DNA of 64,000 bases from RGIG9115 sp045644665 (GTDB taxonomy: Bacteria > Bacillota > Clostridia > UBA1381). The translations under genes and the position numbers were made by a program. Within the stretch, counting starts at the first letter, position 1. Every line of letters begins with the position of its first letter. Positions 37,891 through 47,498 of this stretch are shown piece by piece. Under the pieces are notes generated by a model. The model was not told the origin of the DNA. It saw only the letters and a list, made by a program, of their open reading frames with translations, and did not search any database. The stretch lies in contig JAZRHH010000018.1 in NCBI GenBank assembly GCA_045644665.1, positions 1 through 64,000 of the forward strand. The letters run 5' to 3'.

Positions 37891-39802
37891 ATCGTCTTTC
37901 TTTAATTTGACCGCTTCTGTAAGCTTCAAGAAGTGCTTCAAGAGCCTTTACCTTTTCGTTTATTTCGGCTCCGTTATCCGTTTCCTCTATGAGCATTCTG
38001 TGCTTCATAAGCTCAACTTCGGATATGGTGGGGAGTTCGATATTATTTTTCCATTCTTCAGGGCTGTGCTTTGCAAAAGCCATATACCTTGAGCTGAATA
38101 TAAACGTATATCCGCCTATTCCTGTTTTTGGTTGATATGCCTTTGATATTCCGCCGTCTATCATAAACAATAGTCCCTCGCCCTTTACAGGGTTTTCGCC
38201 CATCTTTACAGGCACATGTCCGTTTATTATATGACCGCCCTCTGCCACCTTAAATTCCTTAAGGATTTTTTCGCATGGCTCTTTTTTTTCAATAAGGGTG
38301 TAGTAGGAGTTCATGATTTCCTTGCCCACAGCCTTATCCTCTATAAAATAATGCTCAAATGATGCCATTTTGCTTTTTCCAAACAGTGGAGAGTGCTTAC
38401 CACACCACAAGTACCAGAAAATATCTGTAGTGGGAGAGTTTACCTCGCTGTTTGAAAAATAAGCTTCTCTTACTGCTTCATTTATATAGTCAAGATACTC
38501 CTTGCCATGCATTTTACCTGCGCCTATATCAACACTCTTAAATTCGCCCTCTGCCGTCATTGGTATACAGCCGTGGTATAAAAGGTTGTTGTTATAAACA
38601 TAGTACATGCTGCCCTTTTCGTACAAAAATCTGATATGCTTTTGAAGCTTTGAGCTGTGCATAAATGATGCTGCAAGGGTGTTCATAAGCGCCTTTTCTT
38701 CGCTTGTAAGCTCTAGCGGATTTTCAGGGTCAACGGTCGGGAAGTTGCTGTCACAAAGAGGATATGTTTTGCCCTCTATTTCCACCGTCTTATCCTTAAA
38801 GTTAATATTCGGCAAAATATTCCTATGCCCCATTTGATATTCGAGATGTCTTAAATAAAGCTGCCCTTCCAGCTTAAACTGAATTATGGCAATTGCCTTA
38901 TGCATTTTTGCCGCAAGTTCAATGCTCACACGGTCGTATTTGCTCTCATCAAGTATATGTGGAAGAAACCTTGTACAAGGGTCATTTTTGTAAACCTGTG
39001 ATGCAAACATGGAAAGCGGTCGAAGATTAATTCCGTATCCGTCCTCAAGGCAGTCAAAGTTATTATAGCTTGTTCCTGTTCTTATTACGTTTGCAATACA
39101 AGTAAGATTTCCTGAAGCTGCACCCATCCATACAATATCGTGGTTACCCCACTGAATATCCACGTCATGAAAGCTCATAAGCTCGTCCATAATAAGGTCT
39201 GCACGGGGGCCTCTGTCAAATATATCTCCAATTATATGAAGTCTGTCAACTGCAATATCCCTTATCATTTTACAAAGAACTATTATAAATTCCTCTGCAA
39301 CCCCTGCGCGAAGAATTGCCGCTATTATTCTCTCAAAGTGCACGTCCTTGTTAGCTCCGCGGAAATATAAAAATTCCTCTATAACATAGGAAAAACTGGA
39401 TGGTGTTTTTTTGCGTATTCTTGAAATCGTATACTTTCCTGCCAAATCCCTGAAAATTTCAATAAGGGCAGAAACCTTAAGCTTAAACCATTCATCAAAG
39501 TTCTCCTGTTTGGAAACGTCTTTGAGATGTGTTTCCGGCTGGTATATAATTCCGGCGAGTGTTGCTCTGTCTTTCTCCGTCATTGTTCTTGAAAAAAGCT
39601 CGTCAATTCGCATCTTAATAACACCGGAAGCACTTTTTAACTGATGAATAAATGCCTCGTGTTCACCATGTAGGTCGCTGAAAAAATATTCCGTACCCTT
39701 TGGCATGCCGCTGATTGTAAGTAAGTTTATCATTTCAGCTGCTGCTGTATCAATATTTGGATATATGTCTGATAAAAGTCTTAGGTATTGTAAATCAAGC
39801 AT
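37889..39802 (-). CDS. fbp: class III fructose-1,6-bisphosphatase
   Basis: Gluconeogenic phosphatase of Firmicutes, unrelated to class I and II. 637 residues, the family size. Calcineurin-like metal site: YFFSDLHGEHEAF (about 40), HIIGDIFDRGPRADL (about 190), WGNHDIVWMGAASGN (about 215) and INGHVPVK (about 548). It starts 3 bp after the ctp stop with ribosome site AAGGAAAGG inside ctp, so it is co-translated with the protease. Ends in a terminator. Confidence 0.95.
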   Translation of the reverse strand: MLDLQYLRLLSDIYPNIDTAAAEMINLLTISGMPKGTEYFFSDLHGEHEAFIHQLKSASGVIKMRIDELFSRTMTEKDRATLAGIIYQPETHLKDVSKQENFDEWFKLKVSALIEIFRDLAGKYTISRIRKKTPSSFSYVIEEFLYFRGANKDVHFERIIAAILRAGVAEEFIIVLCKMIRDIAVDRLHIIGDIFDRGPRADLIMDELMSFHDVDIQWGNHDIVWMGAASGNLTCIANVIRTGTSYNNFDCLEDGYGINLRPLSMFASQVYKNDPCTRFLPHILDESKYDRVSIELAAKMHKAIAIIQFKLEGQLYLRHLEYQMGHRNILPNINFKDKTVEIEGKTYPLCDSNFPTVDPENPLELTSEEKALMNTLAASFMHSSKLQKHIRFLYEKGSMYYVYNNNLLYHGCIPMTAEGEFKSVDIGAGKMHGKEYLDYINEAVREAYFSNSEVNSPTTDIFWYLWCGKHSPLFGKSKMASFEHYFIEDKAVGKEIMNSYYTLIEKKEPCEKILKEFKVAEGGHIINGHVPVKMGENPVKGEGLLFMIDGGISKAYQPKTGIGGYTFIFSSRYMAFAKHSPEEWKNNIELPTISEVELMKHRMLIEETDNGAEINEKVKALEALLEAYRSGQIKERR

Positions 39803-39805
39803 ATA

Positions 39806-40954
39806 TTATTTCCTTTCCTTTAAATAATCTACTGCGGACTTTAGCTGAATGTCTTCCTCGCCGCTGTTTGCTATTGTAATATCGGGCGTTATACCTGTGC
39901 CCTCTACACAGGTTCCAAGAGGTGTATAGTATTTTGCAACAGTTACAGTCATCCCTGAACCGTCAGAAAATCCCATAACGTGCTGCATTACTCCTTTTCC
40001 ATAGGTTTTTTCTCCTATAACCGTTGCTTTTTTATAGTCCCTTAGTGCACCTGTCATAAGTTCCGAGGCACTTGCAGAGTTCCCATTAACAAGTACCACC
40101 ATTGGCAGAGTCATTTCCTCTTTGTCTGACTTCATTTCTGTCCTGTTTCCAAATTTATCCTCGTAGTACATAATTATGCCCTCGGGCACAATGGAGTCTA
40201 TTATATGACTTACAACCTGCAAATCACCTCCGCCGTTATCCCTAAGGTCTATTATCAGCTTTTTCATTCCCTCTTTTGTAAGCTCCTCAATTGCAGCCTC
40301 AAATTCCTTGTCTGTAGATGGGTCTTTTTGTGACATAGTATTGTTAAAGGCGGAAATTCTAATATATCCTATTTCGCCATCTTTCATGGAACAGGATACA
40401 GTATCCTCATGTATACGCTCTCTTATAAGGGTAAGGTCTAAATTTTTTGTACCCCTTTTAATGGTAATTTCAACAGGAGTATTTTCTACGCCCTTTATTT
40501 TATTAACTGCCTCTGTCATTTGAGAGCCTGCGTATGTTGTACCCTCAACTGCCACAATTACATCTCCCTCAACAATACCGGCCTTTTCACCGGGGGAGTT
40601 TTCCATAACAGATGTAACAAGAATTTCATCCTTTTCCTTATCCCACACAACAGTAACGCCGATGCCTATAAAATCACCCTTTGATAAATTCTTATAATCG
40701 GAAAACTGTTTTTTGTCGTAGTAAATAGTATATGGGTCTTCAAGGGAGGCTGTAATGCCAAGAGCTGCCATATCAGCAGCCTTTTCCTCGTCATAGGTGT
40801 ACAAAAATTTACTGTCAAGAACGCCTTGTATGCTCGACAGCTTAGAATAAAGTCCCGAATGTACGTATATATCGTATACGCCACGCGCTGTCCATGCCGC
40901 CACCGCGCCAATAACTCCGGCGGCAATAATTGCAATAGTAGATTTTTTGCTCAA
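39806..40954 (-). CDS. S41-family C-terminal processing protease (CtpA/CtpB-like)
   Basis: 382 residues. N-terminal signal anchor (about 5-25), PDZ domain (about 85-165, NSPGEKAGIVEGDVIVAVEG), then the tail-specific protease core. Core motifs are IDLRDNGGGDLQ, catalytic Ser in VNGNSASASE (about 297) and Lys in VIGEKTYGKGVMQ (about 322). Acts outside the membrane on proteins with exposed C-termini. In spore formers relatives can signal in sporulation, but that is not shown here. TTG start, after AAGGAG. Confidence 0.92.
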   Translation of the reverse strand: MSKKSTIAIIAAGVIGAVAAWTARGVYDIYVHSGLYSKLSSIQGVLDSKFLYTYDEEKAADMAALGITASLEDPYTIYYDKKQFSDYKNLSKGDFIGIGVTVVWDKEKDEILVTSVMENSPGEKAGIVEGDVIVAVEGTTYAGSQMTEAVNKIKGVENTPVEITIKRGTKNLDLTLIRERIHEDTVSCSMKDGEIGYIRISAFNNTMSQKDPSTDKEFEAAIEELTKEGMKKLIIDLRDNGGGDLQVVSHIIDSIVPEGIIMYYEDKFGNRTEMKSDKEEMTLPMVVLVNGNSASASELMTGALRDYKKATVIGEKTYGKGVMQHVMGFSDGSGMTVTVAKYYTPLGTCVEGTGITPDITIANSGEEDIQLKSAVDYLKERK

Positions 40955-40974
40955 AACAAAAACTCCTTTTTAAC

Positions 40975-41008
40975 AAAAAGGCTGTCTTGAATTAAATCAA
41001 AACAGCCT
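40975..41008 (-). terminator. terminator of the PucR/CdaR-like gene
   Basis: Minus strand: AGGCTGT (41002-41008) and ACAGCCT (40979-40985) around a 16-nt loop, then TTTTTG. Lies between the regulator and ctp. Confidence 0.7.
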
Positions 41009-41014
41009 GTTTTT

Positions 41015-42100
41015 TCATATTTTCATTGAATCAGAAGCAAGATACTTATGAACCATCATAGCTACCTTGAATACTATAGCCTGGTCAAACTTTCTAAGGT
41101 CAAGACCTGTAAGCTTATAAATCTTCTCAAGACGGTAAACAAGGGTGTTTCTGTGAACAAAAAGCTGTCTTGATGTTTCACTGACATTAAGGTCATTCTC
41201 AAAGAACTTGTTTATTGTAAGAATTGTTTCTTCGTCAAGTGAAGCTATATCGCCTTTCTTAAACACTTCATGAAGGAAAAGCTCGCAAAGCTTTATTGGA
41301 AGCTGATAAATAAGACGGCCTATTCCAAGATTGTCATAGTTTAAGATATATTTCTCTTCTTCAAAAACCTTTCCAACCTCAAGGGCAATTTGTGCTTCCT
41401 TGTAGCAGCTGTTAAGCTCGTCAAGAGTAGCGGCAATTGTGCCGACGCCCACTAAAGTATTAAGGAAAGTTTCGCCGTTAACTGTGTCAACTATTGACTG
41501 TGCAATTTGCTGAAGCTCTTCGTCTGTAGGAAGCTGACGCATTTCCTTGATAAGAACGACGTTTGAGCTGTCAACGCTGATTACAAAGTCGTGCTCTTTG
41601 TCAGGGAACATGTTACGTACAACTTCGTATATGCCTGAATCAGAGCGTTCGCTTGATTTAATATAAAATACAGCGCGGGGAATGTCTGCTTCAACATGAA
41701 GCTCCTTTGCTTTTTGATGAAGGTCAAATGCAAGAAGGTTGTCAAAAATAATATTTTGCATAAACATTGTCTTGTCATACTTTTCATCATAGTAGTGACG
41801 GACATTGTTAGCAGCTACAACAACAGCGCTGCAGCATACCTTTGAAACCTCGTCAGTACCCTCAACGTATACTATATATTCAGAATAAGGCTTATTCGAA
41901 AGAACCTTTACGGTGTAGCCGTCTTTGAAAAGGATTTTGTCGCTGCTTGAAATTGCATAAACCAAATCCTCCAAAACTTCAGGTCTTGGCTCTGCACCTG
42001 TGGATGCAAGTATAAGCCCCTGAGTATCGGCAATACCAAATCTTTTTGGGAATACATCAGCCATTTGGGTGATAATATTCTGAAATGCCTTGCTAATCAT
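41015..42100 (-). CDS. PucR/CdaR-family transcriptional regulator
   Basis: 361 residues from ATG 42100. ATG 42109 abuts the GGGAGG ribosome site and is less likely. N-terminal sensor-like part (1-130), a GGDEF-like middle (about 130-270), and a C-terminal helix-turn-helix with VSETSRQLFVHRNTLVYRLEKI (about 310-331), the diagnostic HTH_30 of sugar-diacid and purine-catabolism regulators. Ligand and targets are unknown. Has its own promoter and terminator. Confidence 0.88.
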   Translation of the reverse strand: MISKAFQNIITQMADVFPKRFGIADTQGLILASTGAEPRPEVLEDLVYAISSSDKILFKDGYTVKVLSNKPYSEYIVYVEGTDEVSKVCCSAVVVAANNVRHYYDEKYDKTMFMQNIIFDNLLAFDLHQKAKELHVEADIPRAVFYIKSSERSDSGIYEVVRNMFPDKEHDFVISVDSSNVVLIKEMRQLPTDEELQQIAQSIVDTVNGETFLNTLVGVGTIAATLDELNSCYKEAQIALEVGKVFEEEKYILNYDNLGIGRLIYQLPIKLCELFLHEVFKKGDIASLDEETILTINKFFENDLNVSETSRQLFVHRNTLVYRLEKIYKLTGLDLRKFDQAIVFKVAMMVHKYLASDSMKI

Positions 42101-42149
42101 TTTTAACATTCCTCCCGCGTAATTTAAAAATTTGCGTACTTATTAAACA

Positions 42150-42178
42150 ATTATACATCAAATGTTTTGTTTTTGCAA
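42150..42178 (-). promoter_or_regulatory. promoter of the PucR/CdaR-like gene
   Basis: Minus strand: -35 TTGCAA (42173-42178), 17-bp spacer, -10 TATAAT (42150-42155). Confidence 0.78.
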
Positions 42179-42219
42179 GGCTTTTTTTGAAAAAAATTTA
42201 AATATTTTGTAAATATTTG

Positions 42220-42990
42220 CTAAACATATTTTTTCATCTGCTTAAGAGCGCTTTTTTCAAGACGAGAAACCTGTGCCTGACTTATACCAATTTCGTTGGC
42301 AACCTCCATTTGTGTTCTTCCGTGGAAGAAGCGAAGGCTCAGAATATGCTTTTCTCTTTGGTCAAGATGCTTCATTGCCTCGTTTATGGATATGTTTTCA
42401 AGCCAGCTTTCGTCATTGTTTTTCTCGTCCTTTACCTGGTCCATAACATAAATTGCCTCGCCTCCGTCATGGTAAACAGGTTCAAACAATGATACAGGGT
42501 CGGATATGGCATCAAGAGCAAAAACTACATCTTTTTTGGGAAGATTAAGCTCCTTTGCAATTTCAGCAATAGTGGGCTCTCTGGAGTTCTGGTTTACCAG
42601 CCGCTCCTTTACCTGTAGTGCTTTATATGCAATATCCTTAAGGGAACGGGAAACTCGTATAGAATTATTATCCCTCAGGTATCTTCTTATTTCTCCTATT
42701 ATCATGGGAACGGCGTAGGTGCTGAACTGGACGTTTTGGGATAGGTCAAAGTTATCAATTGCCTTTATAAGACCAATGCAACCTACCTGGAATAAATCGT
42801 CCGGGTTTTCACCTCTGTTTGAAAATCTTTGTATTACACTAAGGACAAGGCGCAGGTTGCCGTGAACAAATTTTTCACGAGCTGTAGCATCTCCTGCCTT
42901 TATTTTTAAAAACAGCTCCTTTTTTTCCTCTCTTGAAAGTACCGGCAGCTTAGAAGTGTTTACGCCGCATATTTCAACCTTGTTTATCAT
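42220..42990 (-). CDS. sigG: RNA polymerase sporulation sigma factor SigG
   Basis: Late forespore sigma factor. 256 residues. The N-terminal signature NKVEICGVNTSKLPVLS is typical of SigG and distinguishes it from SigF. Region 2 has ARERFVHGNLRLV-type sequence with DDLFQVGCIGLIKAID (about 65), region 3 is near 120-185, and region 4 helix-turn-helix reads TQMEVANEIGISQAQVSRLE (about 225). The start follows GAGGAGG. It normally lies behind the spoIIG genes, but here it stands alone, divergent from prfA. No clear forespore promoter was identified. Confidence 0.95.
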   Translation of the reverse strand: MINKVEICGVNTSKLPVLSREEKKELFLKIKAGDATAREKFVHGNLRLVLSVIQRFSNRGENPDDLFQVGCIGLIKAIDNFDLSQNVQFSTYAVPMIIGEIRRYLRDNNSIRVSRSLKDIAYKALQVKERLVNQNSREPTIAEIAKELNLPKKDVVFALDAISDPVSLFEPVYHDGGEAIYVMDQVKDEKNNDESWLENISINEAMKHLDQREKHILSLRFFHGRTQMEVANEIGISQAQVSRLEKSALKQMKKYV

Positions 42991-43014
42991 TTTCTTTTCC
43001 CTCCTCTTTTAAAG

Positions 43015-43032
43015 ATAGCCCCGTGGGGCTAT
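43015..43032 (-). promoter_or_regulatory. GC-rich hairpin in the sigG leader
   Basis: Perfect 8-bp inverted repeat ATAGCCCC-GT-GGGGCTAT, 25 nt before the sigG start and just ahead of its GAGGAGG site. No T-run follows directly on the minus strand, so an mRNA-structure role is likelier than termination. Confidence 0.5.
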
Positions 43033-43111
43033 GTACAAAAAAGGCAAAAAAGCTGTTTAAAAATATTCTGCCCTTGATTTCCAAAAATTATTCCAAAACT
43101 CCAAATTCATG

Positions 43112-43140
43112 TTGACAATATAATGTTTTTTTGATAGAAT
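43112..43140 (+). promoter_or_regulatory. promoter of the prfA-metG operon
   Basis: -35 TTGACA (43112-43117), 17-bp spacer ending TGA, -10 TAGAAT (43135-43140), 37 bp before prfA. Confidence 0.85.
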
Positions 43141-43177
43141 TATAATACCTATTTTTGTATATTGAGGTAGATAATAT

Positions 43178-44248
43178 ATGTTTGATAAATTAGAGGCACT
43201 TGAGGAAAGGTTTAATACTCTTGCAGAAAAAATAAGCGACCCTGCCGTAATGGAGGACAGAGCCGCATGGACAAAAATGTGCAAGGACCATTCCGATATC
43301 TCGCCTATTATTGATAAGTATAAAGAATACAAGGCAGCAAAGCAGACCATTGCTGATGATAAGGAAATGCTTGCAGAGGGAGTAGAAAAGGATTTTGAGG
43401 ATATGCTCCGTGAAGAAATCAGCGAAAAGGAAAAGGAGCTTTTGGAGATTGGTGATGAACTGAAAATTCTGCTTCTTCCAAAAGACCCAAATGACGAGAA
43501 AAACGTTATTGTGGAAATAAGAGGCGGAACAGGCGGAGATGAGGCTGCGCTTTTTGCGGCGGACCTTATGCGTATGTATTCTATGTATGCAGAGGCAAGA
43601 CGCTGGAAGATAGATGTTTTAAACTCTAACCCAACAGATATAGGCGGCTATAAGGAAATTTGCTTTTCCATAGAGGGCGCAGGCGCATATTCAAGACTAA
43701 AGTTTGAAAGCGGCGTTCACAGAGTGCAGAGAGTTCCTGCAACAGAGTCCGGAGGACGTATTCACACATCAGCCGTAACAGTTGCTGTTCTTCCGGAGGT
43801 TGAGGACGTAGAGGTTGAAATAAACCAGAACGACCTAAGAATAGATGTATTCCGTGCAGGGGGTCCCGGCGGTCAGTGCGTTAACACAACAGACTCTGCT
43901 GTGCGTGTAACCCATATTCCTACAGGCATTGTAGTATCCTGTCAGGACGAGAAATCACAGCACAAGAACAAAGATAAGGCAATGAAAATTCTAAGGTCCC
44001 GTATATATGACCACCTGGAAGCAGAGCGTCATAAGGAAATTGCAGACGAGAGAAAATCACAGGTAGGCTCTGGTGACAGAAGTGAAAGAATAAGAACATA
44101 CAACTTCCCTCAGGGAAGAGTTACAGACCACAGAATAAACCTTACGCTGTATAAGCTTGAACAGTTTTTAAATGGCAGCATAGACGAAATTATTGACGCA
44201 CTTATTACAGCGGACCAAAGTGAAAAACTTGCAAATGCCGGAGATTAA
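43178..44248 (+). CDS. prfA: peptide chain release factor 1
   Basis: Recognises UAA and UAG and triggers peptide release. 356 residues. The codon-reading tripeptide is PAT in HRVQRVPATESGGRIHTS (about 180-197), as in RF1 and not the SPF of RF2. The catalytic GGQ is in RAGGPGGQCVNTTDSA (about 227). Start ATG follows GAGGTAG. It leads a seven-gene operon to metG. Confidence 0.96.
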   Translation: MFDKLEALEERFNTLAEKISDPAVMEDRAAWTKMCKDHSDISPIIDKYKEYKAAKQTIADDKEMLAEGVEKDFEDMLREEISEKEKELLEIGDELKILLLPKDPNDEKNVIVEIRGGTGGDEAALFAADLMRMYSMYAEARRWKIDVLNSNPTDIGGYKEICFSIEGAGAYSRLKFESGVHRVQRVPATESGGRIHTSAVTVAVLPEVEDVEVEINQNDLRIDVFRAGGPGGQCVNTTDSAVRVTHIPTGIVVSCQDEKSQHKNKDKAMKILRSRIYDHLEAERHKEIADERKSQVGSGDRSERIRTYNFPQGRVTDHRINLTLYKLEQFLNGSIDEIIDALITADQSEKLANAGD

Positions 44249-44261
44249 AAGGAGAACTTTT

Positions 44262-44879
44262 ATGAAGTGTAAAAACAAGGTGCTCATAACCATAGGAATT
44301 GTGCTGATTATAATTATTTGTACGGCTTTTGGGATTTATGAGTTTTACGGTAAAGATAAAATAGAAGAAACTCTCGAAAAGGCACAGCAGGTGCTTACGG
44401 ATGAAACTGTCAGAAAAGAAATTGACGAATTTGTCCAGGAAATGGGAGATACGGGGGTTTTGAATGAGGTTCAGGTGCAGGAATACAATGAACAGAAGCA
44501 GCACAGTTCTGCAGAGCAAAAAGAGCAGGAGAAACAACAGAGCACTGTAGAGCAGGAGAAACAACAGGGCACTGTAGAGCAAAAAAAGTATACGGAGCAA
44601 AACGCACCAAAAACTCAAAAAGAAAATCATGCAAGTACAACGCCTACTCGCTCGTCTGAAAACTCAACTTCCCTTATGGACAGAGTAAAGTCCGCTATGA
44701 CAGCTGATGAGTTTGCGTTTGCTATGTCGGTATACTCCAGGGTTGATACAGGGTATGTTCTAAGTAACATAAACACAAACAGGGCAGCTGTAAAAAAGTA
44801 TATACAAAGTGTACTTTCAGGAGACGAAATTTCAAGAAGTCTTGCTATATACAATAAATACTCACATCTTCTAAATTAG
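44262..44879 (+). CDS. membrane-anchored protein with Q/E-rich repeat linker
   Basis: 205 residues, unrecognised. One N-terminal helix (about 7-27, VLITIGIVLIIIICTAFGI), a helical segment, then a polar linker with a near-exact 27-nt (9-residue) tandem duplication EQEKQQ(S/G)TV (about 89-106). A compact C-terminal domain begins SLMDRVKSAMTADEFAFAMSVYSRV. The last part looks like a small helical bundle, perhaps outside the cell. Lies between prfA and trmL with 13- and 11-bp gaps. Confidence 0.7.
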   Translation: MKCKNKVLITIGIVLIIIICTAFGIYEFYGKDKIEETLEKAQQVLTDETVRKEIDEFVQEMGDTGVLNEVQVQEYNEQKQHSSAEQKEQEKQQSTVEQEKQQGTVEQKKYTEQNAPKTQKENHASTTPTRSSENSTSLMDRVKSAMTADEFAFAMSVYSRVDTGYVLSNINTNRAAVKKYIQSVLSGDEISRSLAIYNKYSHLLN

Positions 44880-44890
44880 AGGGATATATT

Positions 44891-45397
44891 ATGTTAAATG
44901 TTGTGCTTGTGGAACCTGAAATTCCGCAGAATACGGGAAACATTGCAAGGACGTGTGCCGCAACTGGTGCAAAGCTCCATATAATAAAGCCTATGGGCTT
45001 TGAAATTGATGACAGGAAGCTTAAAAGAGCAGGTCTTGACTACTGGCATCTTCTTGGGGTACGGTACTATGACGGACTTTCCGAGTTTTTTGAAAAAAAT
45101 CCGGGTGCAAGATGTTTTTTTGCATCAACCAAGGCAATTAATACATATTCGGATGTAAAATATTGTGACGGTGATTATATATTTTTTGGAAAAGAAACAA
45201 AGGGGCTCCCGGAGGAGCTTTTGTATAAAAACGAAAAAAGCTGCATAAGAATACCCATGATAAACGAGGCAAGAAGCCTTAATCTTTCAAATGCAGTTGC
45301 AATAGTTGTCTATGAAGCATTAAGGCAAAATTCCTTTTTTGAGCTTCAAAGCAAAGGACAGCTTACAAAGTATGAATGGAGTGAACAAAATGGCTGA
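44891..45397 (+). CDS. trmL: tRNA (cytidine/uridine(34)-2'-O)-methyltransferase TrmL
   Basis: SPOUT-class enzyme that 2'-O-methylates the wobble base of tRNA-Leu isoacceptors. 168 residues. N-terminal LVEPEIPQNTGNIARTCAA, then the knot motifs IFFGKETKGLPEELL (about 96) and RIPMINEARSLNLSNAVAIVVYEALRQ-type ending (in two blocks, about 120-145). Overlaps degV by 8 bp, so translationally coupled. Confidence 0.92.
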   Translation: MLNVVLVEPEIPQNTGNIARTCAATGAKLHIIKPMGFEIDDRKLKRAGLDYWHLLGVRYYDGLSEFFEKNPGARCFFASTKAINTYSDVKYCDGDYIFFGKETKGLPEELLYKNEKSCIRIPMINEARSLNLSNAVAIVVYEALRQNSFFELQSKGQLTKYEWSEQNG

Positions 45398-46253
45398 TAT
45401 TAAAATAATGGTAGATTCAGGAGCAGATATGCCTGATGAGCTTAGAGAGCAGTATGGAATAGGTCTTATACCACTTCTTAGTGTGTTTGGTGAAAAGTCA
45501 TATGTTATAGGTGAGGAGCTTTCAAACGAGAAGTTTTATGACATGCTTGTAAACGGCAGCATTCACCCTAAAACATCACAGACTCCTTATGCAGATATGT
45601 ATGATATACTACTTAGGGAAAGCCGTGAGCATGAAACGGTAATTTATTTTACCCTTTCATCATTTGCAAGCGGGCAAAACCATTCTGCACAGCTTGTAAG
45701 AGACGATATACTGGAAACAGACAATCCTGACGCAAATATTATTATATTTGATACAATGAGCTTTTCCGGTATCATTGCAAAAATTGCTATTGAGGCAGCA
45801 AAAATGGCACAGGCAGGAAAGAGTGCGGATGAAATAGTTGAATTTTGCAATGTATATAAAGACAAGTGGCATGCTTTTATGCTTGTTAGCGATCTTGCCT
45901 ACCTTGAAAAAGGCGGAAGAATGAGAAAAACAGCCGCAGTTGTGGGCAGCCTGCTTGACATAAAGCCTGTTCTTACAGTTTCAAACGGTCTTATAGAGGT
46001 TGAAGCAAAGCTTAGAGGTAAAAAGAAGCTTTGCAGAAAGCTGTGTGATTTAGCTCTTGAATATGAGGGCTTTGACGAAAGTGCGGCAGAGTTTATCATA
46101 ATGCATTCGGATAAGGAAGCTGCAGCAGAGCTTAGGGAAATGGTTGAGGAAGAATTTGACACTTCAAATGGTATACTTGAAATGGAGTTTGGTCCTCTCA
46201 TTGGCACAAATACAGGACCGGGCGCATTTGCAATTGTAATCAGAACCGTGTGA
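45390..46253 (+). CDS. DegV-family fatty-acid-binding protein
   Basis: 287 residues from ATG 45390, which overlaps the trmL stop. ribosome site GGAGTGA. DegV proteins bind fatty acids, and some serve as FakB subunits handing them to the kinase FakA. Here IMVDSGADMPDEL opens the N-domain, KTSQTPYADMYDIL carries the lipid-contacting TS pair (about 62), and EKGGRMRKTAAVVGSLLDIKPVL (about 171) is the family's second hallmark. No fakA lies in the window. Confidence 0.9.
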   Translation: MADIKIMVDSGADMPDELREQYGIGLIPLLSVFGEKSYVIGEELSNEKFYDMLVNGSIHPKTSQTPYADMYDILLRESREHETVIYFTLSSFASGQNHSAQLVRDDILETDNPDANIIIFDTMSFSGIIAKIAIEAAKMAQAGKSADEIVEFCNVYKDKWHAFMLVSDLAYLEKGGRMRKTAAVVGSLLDIKPVLTVSNGLIEVEAKLRGKKKLCRKLCDLALEYEGFDESAAEFIIMHSDKEAAAELREMVEEEFDTSNGILEMEFGPLIGTNTGPGAFAIVIRTV

Positions 46254-46268
46254 AAGGGATGTATATAA

Positions 46269-47477
46269 ATGAAATATATTGTAATTCTGGGAGACGGAAT
46301 GGCAGATTATGACGTTCCGGAATTTGATGGCAAAACCATACTTGATGTTGCAGATAAACCAAATATTGACTATATGTCAATCCATGGCGAGCTTGGTATG
46401 GTAAAGACCGTACAGGACGGCATGAAGCCGGGAAGTGATGTTGCAAACCTGTCAGTTATGGGATATGATACACGCACCTGTTATACAGGTCGCTCACCTC
46501 TTGAGGCAGCAAGTATAGGAGTACAGCTTAAGGACACAGATGTAACATTCCGTTGCAACCTTGTAACTCTCTCAGACGAGGAAAACTATGAAGACAAAAC
46601 AATGGTTGACTACTCTGCGGGAGAAATTTCCACAGAAGAAGCAAAAGAGCTTATTGCAGCTGTTGGAAAAGAACTGGATACTGATATTTTAAAGTTCTAT
46701 GCAGGAGTGAGCTATCGTCACTTGCTTGTGTGGGACAAGGGTTCAGACAACGTGGAGCTTACACCTCCTCATGACATTTCTGACAGAAAAATAAAGGACT
46801 ATCTTCCAAAAGGTGACAACTGCAAAGAGCTTTTGCAGCTTATGAAAAAGTCTACAGATATACTTGCTTCACATCCTGTTAATCTTGAAAGAATAAAACA
46901 GGGCAAAAACCCAGCTACAAGTATATGGCTCTGGGGCGAGGGTAAAAAACCTCAGCTTGATAACTTTGAAGAAAAGTATAAGGTGTCTGGAAGCGTAATT
47001 TCCGCTGTTGACCTTATAAAAGGAATTGCAATCTGCGCAGACATGGAGTCAATTGATGTTGAGGGTGCAACAGGTACATATCATACAAATTTTGAGGGCA
47101 AGACAAAAGCCGCCCTTAAATCACTCTGCGAGGACGGCAAGGACTTTGTGTACATTCATATGGAAGCGGCAGACGAGTGCGGACATCAGGGCGATGCAAA
47201 GAACAAAAAGCTCTCTGTAGAACTTATTGATAAAAAGGTTGTAGGCGTTTTAAGAAAAGAGCTTGAAGAGCGTGGAATTGAGTATAAAATGCTCATTCTT
47301 CCTGACCACCCAACGCCAATAAAACTCAAAACTCATGTAAGTGACCCTGTTCCTTATGTGATTTATGATTCAACAAAGGAAGAGGGCAAAGGTCTTGTAT
47401 ATAACGAGGAAAACGGAAGAAAAACAGGAGTTTATATAGAAGACGGATATAAGCTTATGGACAAGTTTTTAAAATAA
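46269..47477 (+). CDS. apgM: cofactor-independent phosphoglycerate mutase, ApgM type
   Basis: Interconverts 3- and 2-phosphoglycerate. Archaeal-type member of the alkaline-phosphatase superfamily, common in anaerobic Firmicutes. 402 residues. Opens YIVILGDGMADY (first metal Asp), then GSDVANLSVMGYDTRTCYTGRSPLEA with the nucleophile Ser in that block (about 57-68), later HMEAADECGHQGD (about 297) and LPDHPTPI (about 343), supplying the other metal ligands. Follows degV by 15 bp. Confidence 0.93.
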   Translation: MKYIVILGDGMADYDVPEFDGKTILDVADKPNIDYMSIHGELGMVKTVQDGMKPGSDVANLSVMGYDTRTCYTGRSPLEAASIGVQLKDTDVTFRCNLVTLSDEENYEDKTMVDYSAGEISTEEAKELIAAVGKELDTDILKFYAGVSYRHLLVWDKGSDNVELTPPHDISDRKIKDYLPKGDNCKELLQLMKKSTDILASHPVNLERIKQGKNPATSIWLWGEGKKPQLDNFEEKYKVSGSVISAVDLIKGIAICADMESIDVEGATGTYHTNFEGKTKAALKSLCEDGKDFVYIHMEAADECGHQGDAKNKKLSVELIDKKVVGVLRKELEERGIEYKMLILPDHPTPIKLKTHVSDPVPYVIYDSTKEEGKGLVYNEENGRKTGVYIEDGYKLMDKFLK

Positions 47478-47498
47478 CAAAGGAAGGGGAGGAGTTTA

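Noticed and set aside
37351..37941. Extended 5' end of the ydcZ gene
   Set aside because: The longer frame crosses the fbp terminator and stop. ATG 37782 has a good ribosome site and gives the family length.
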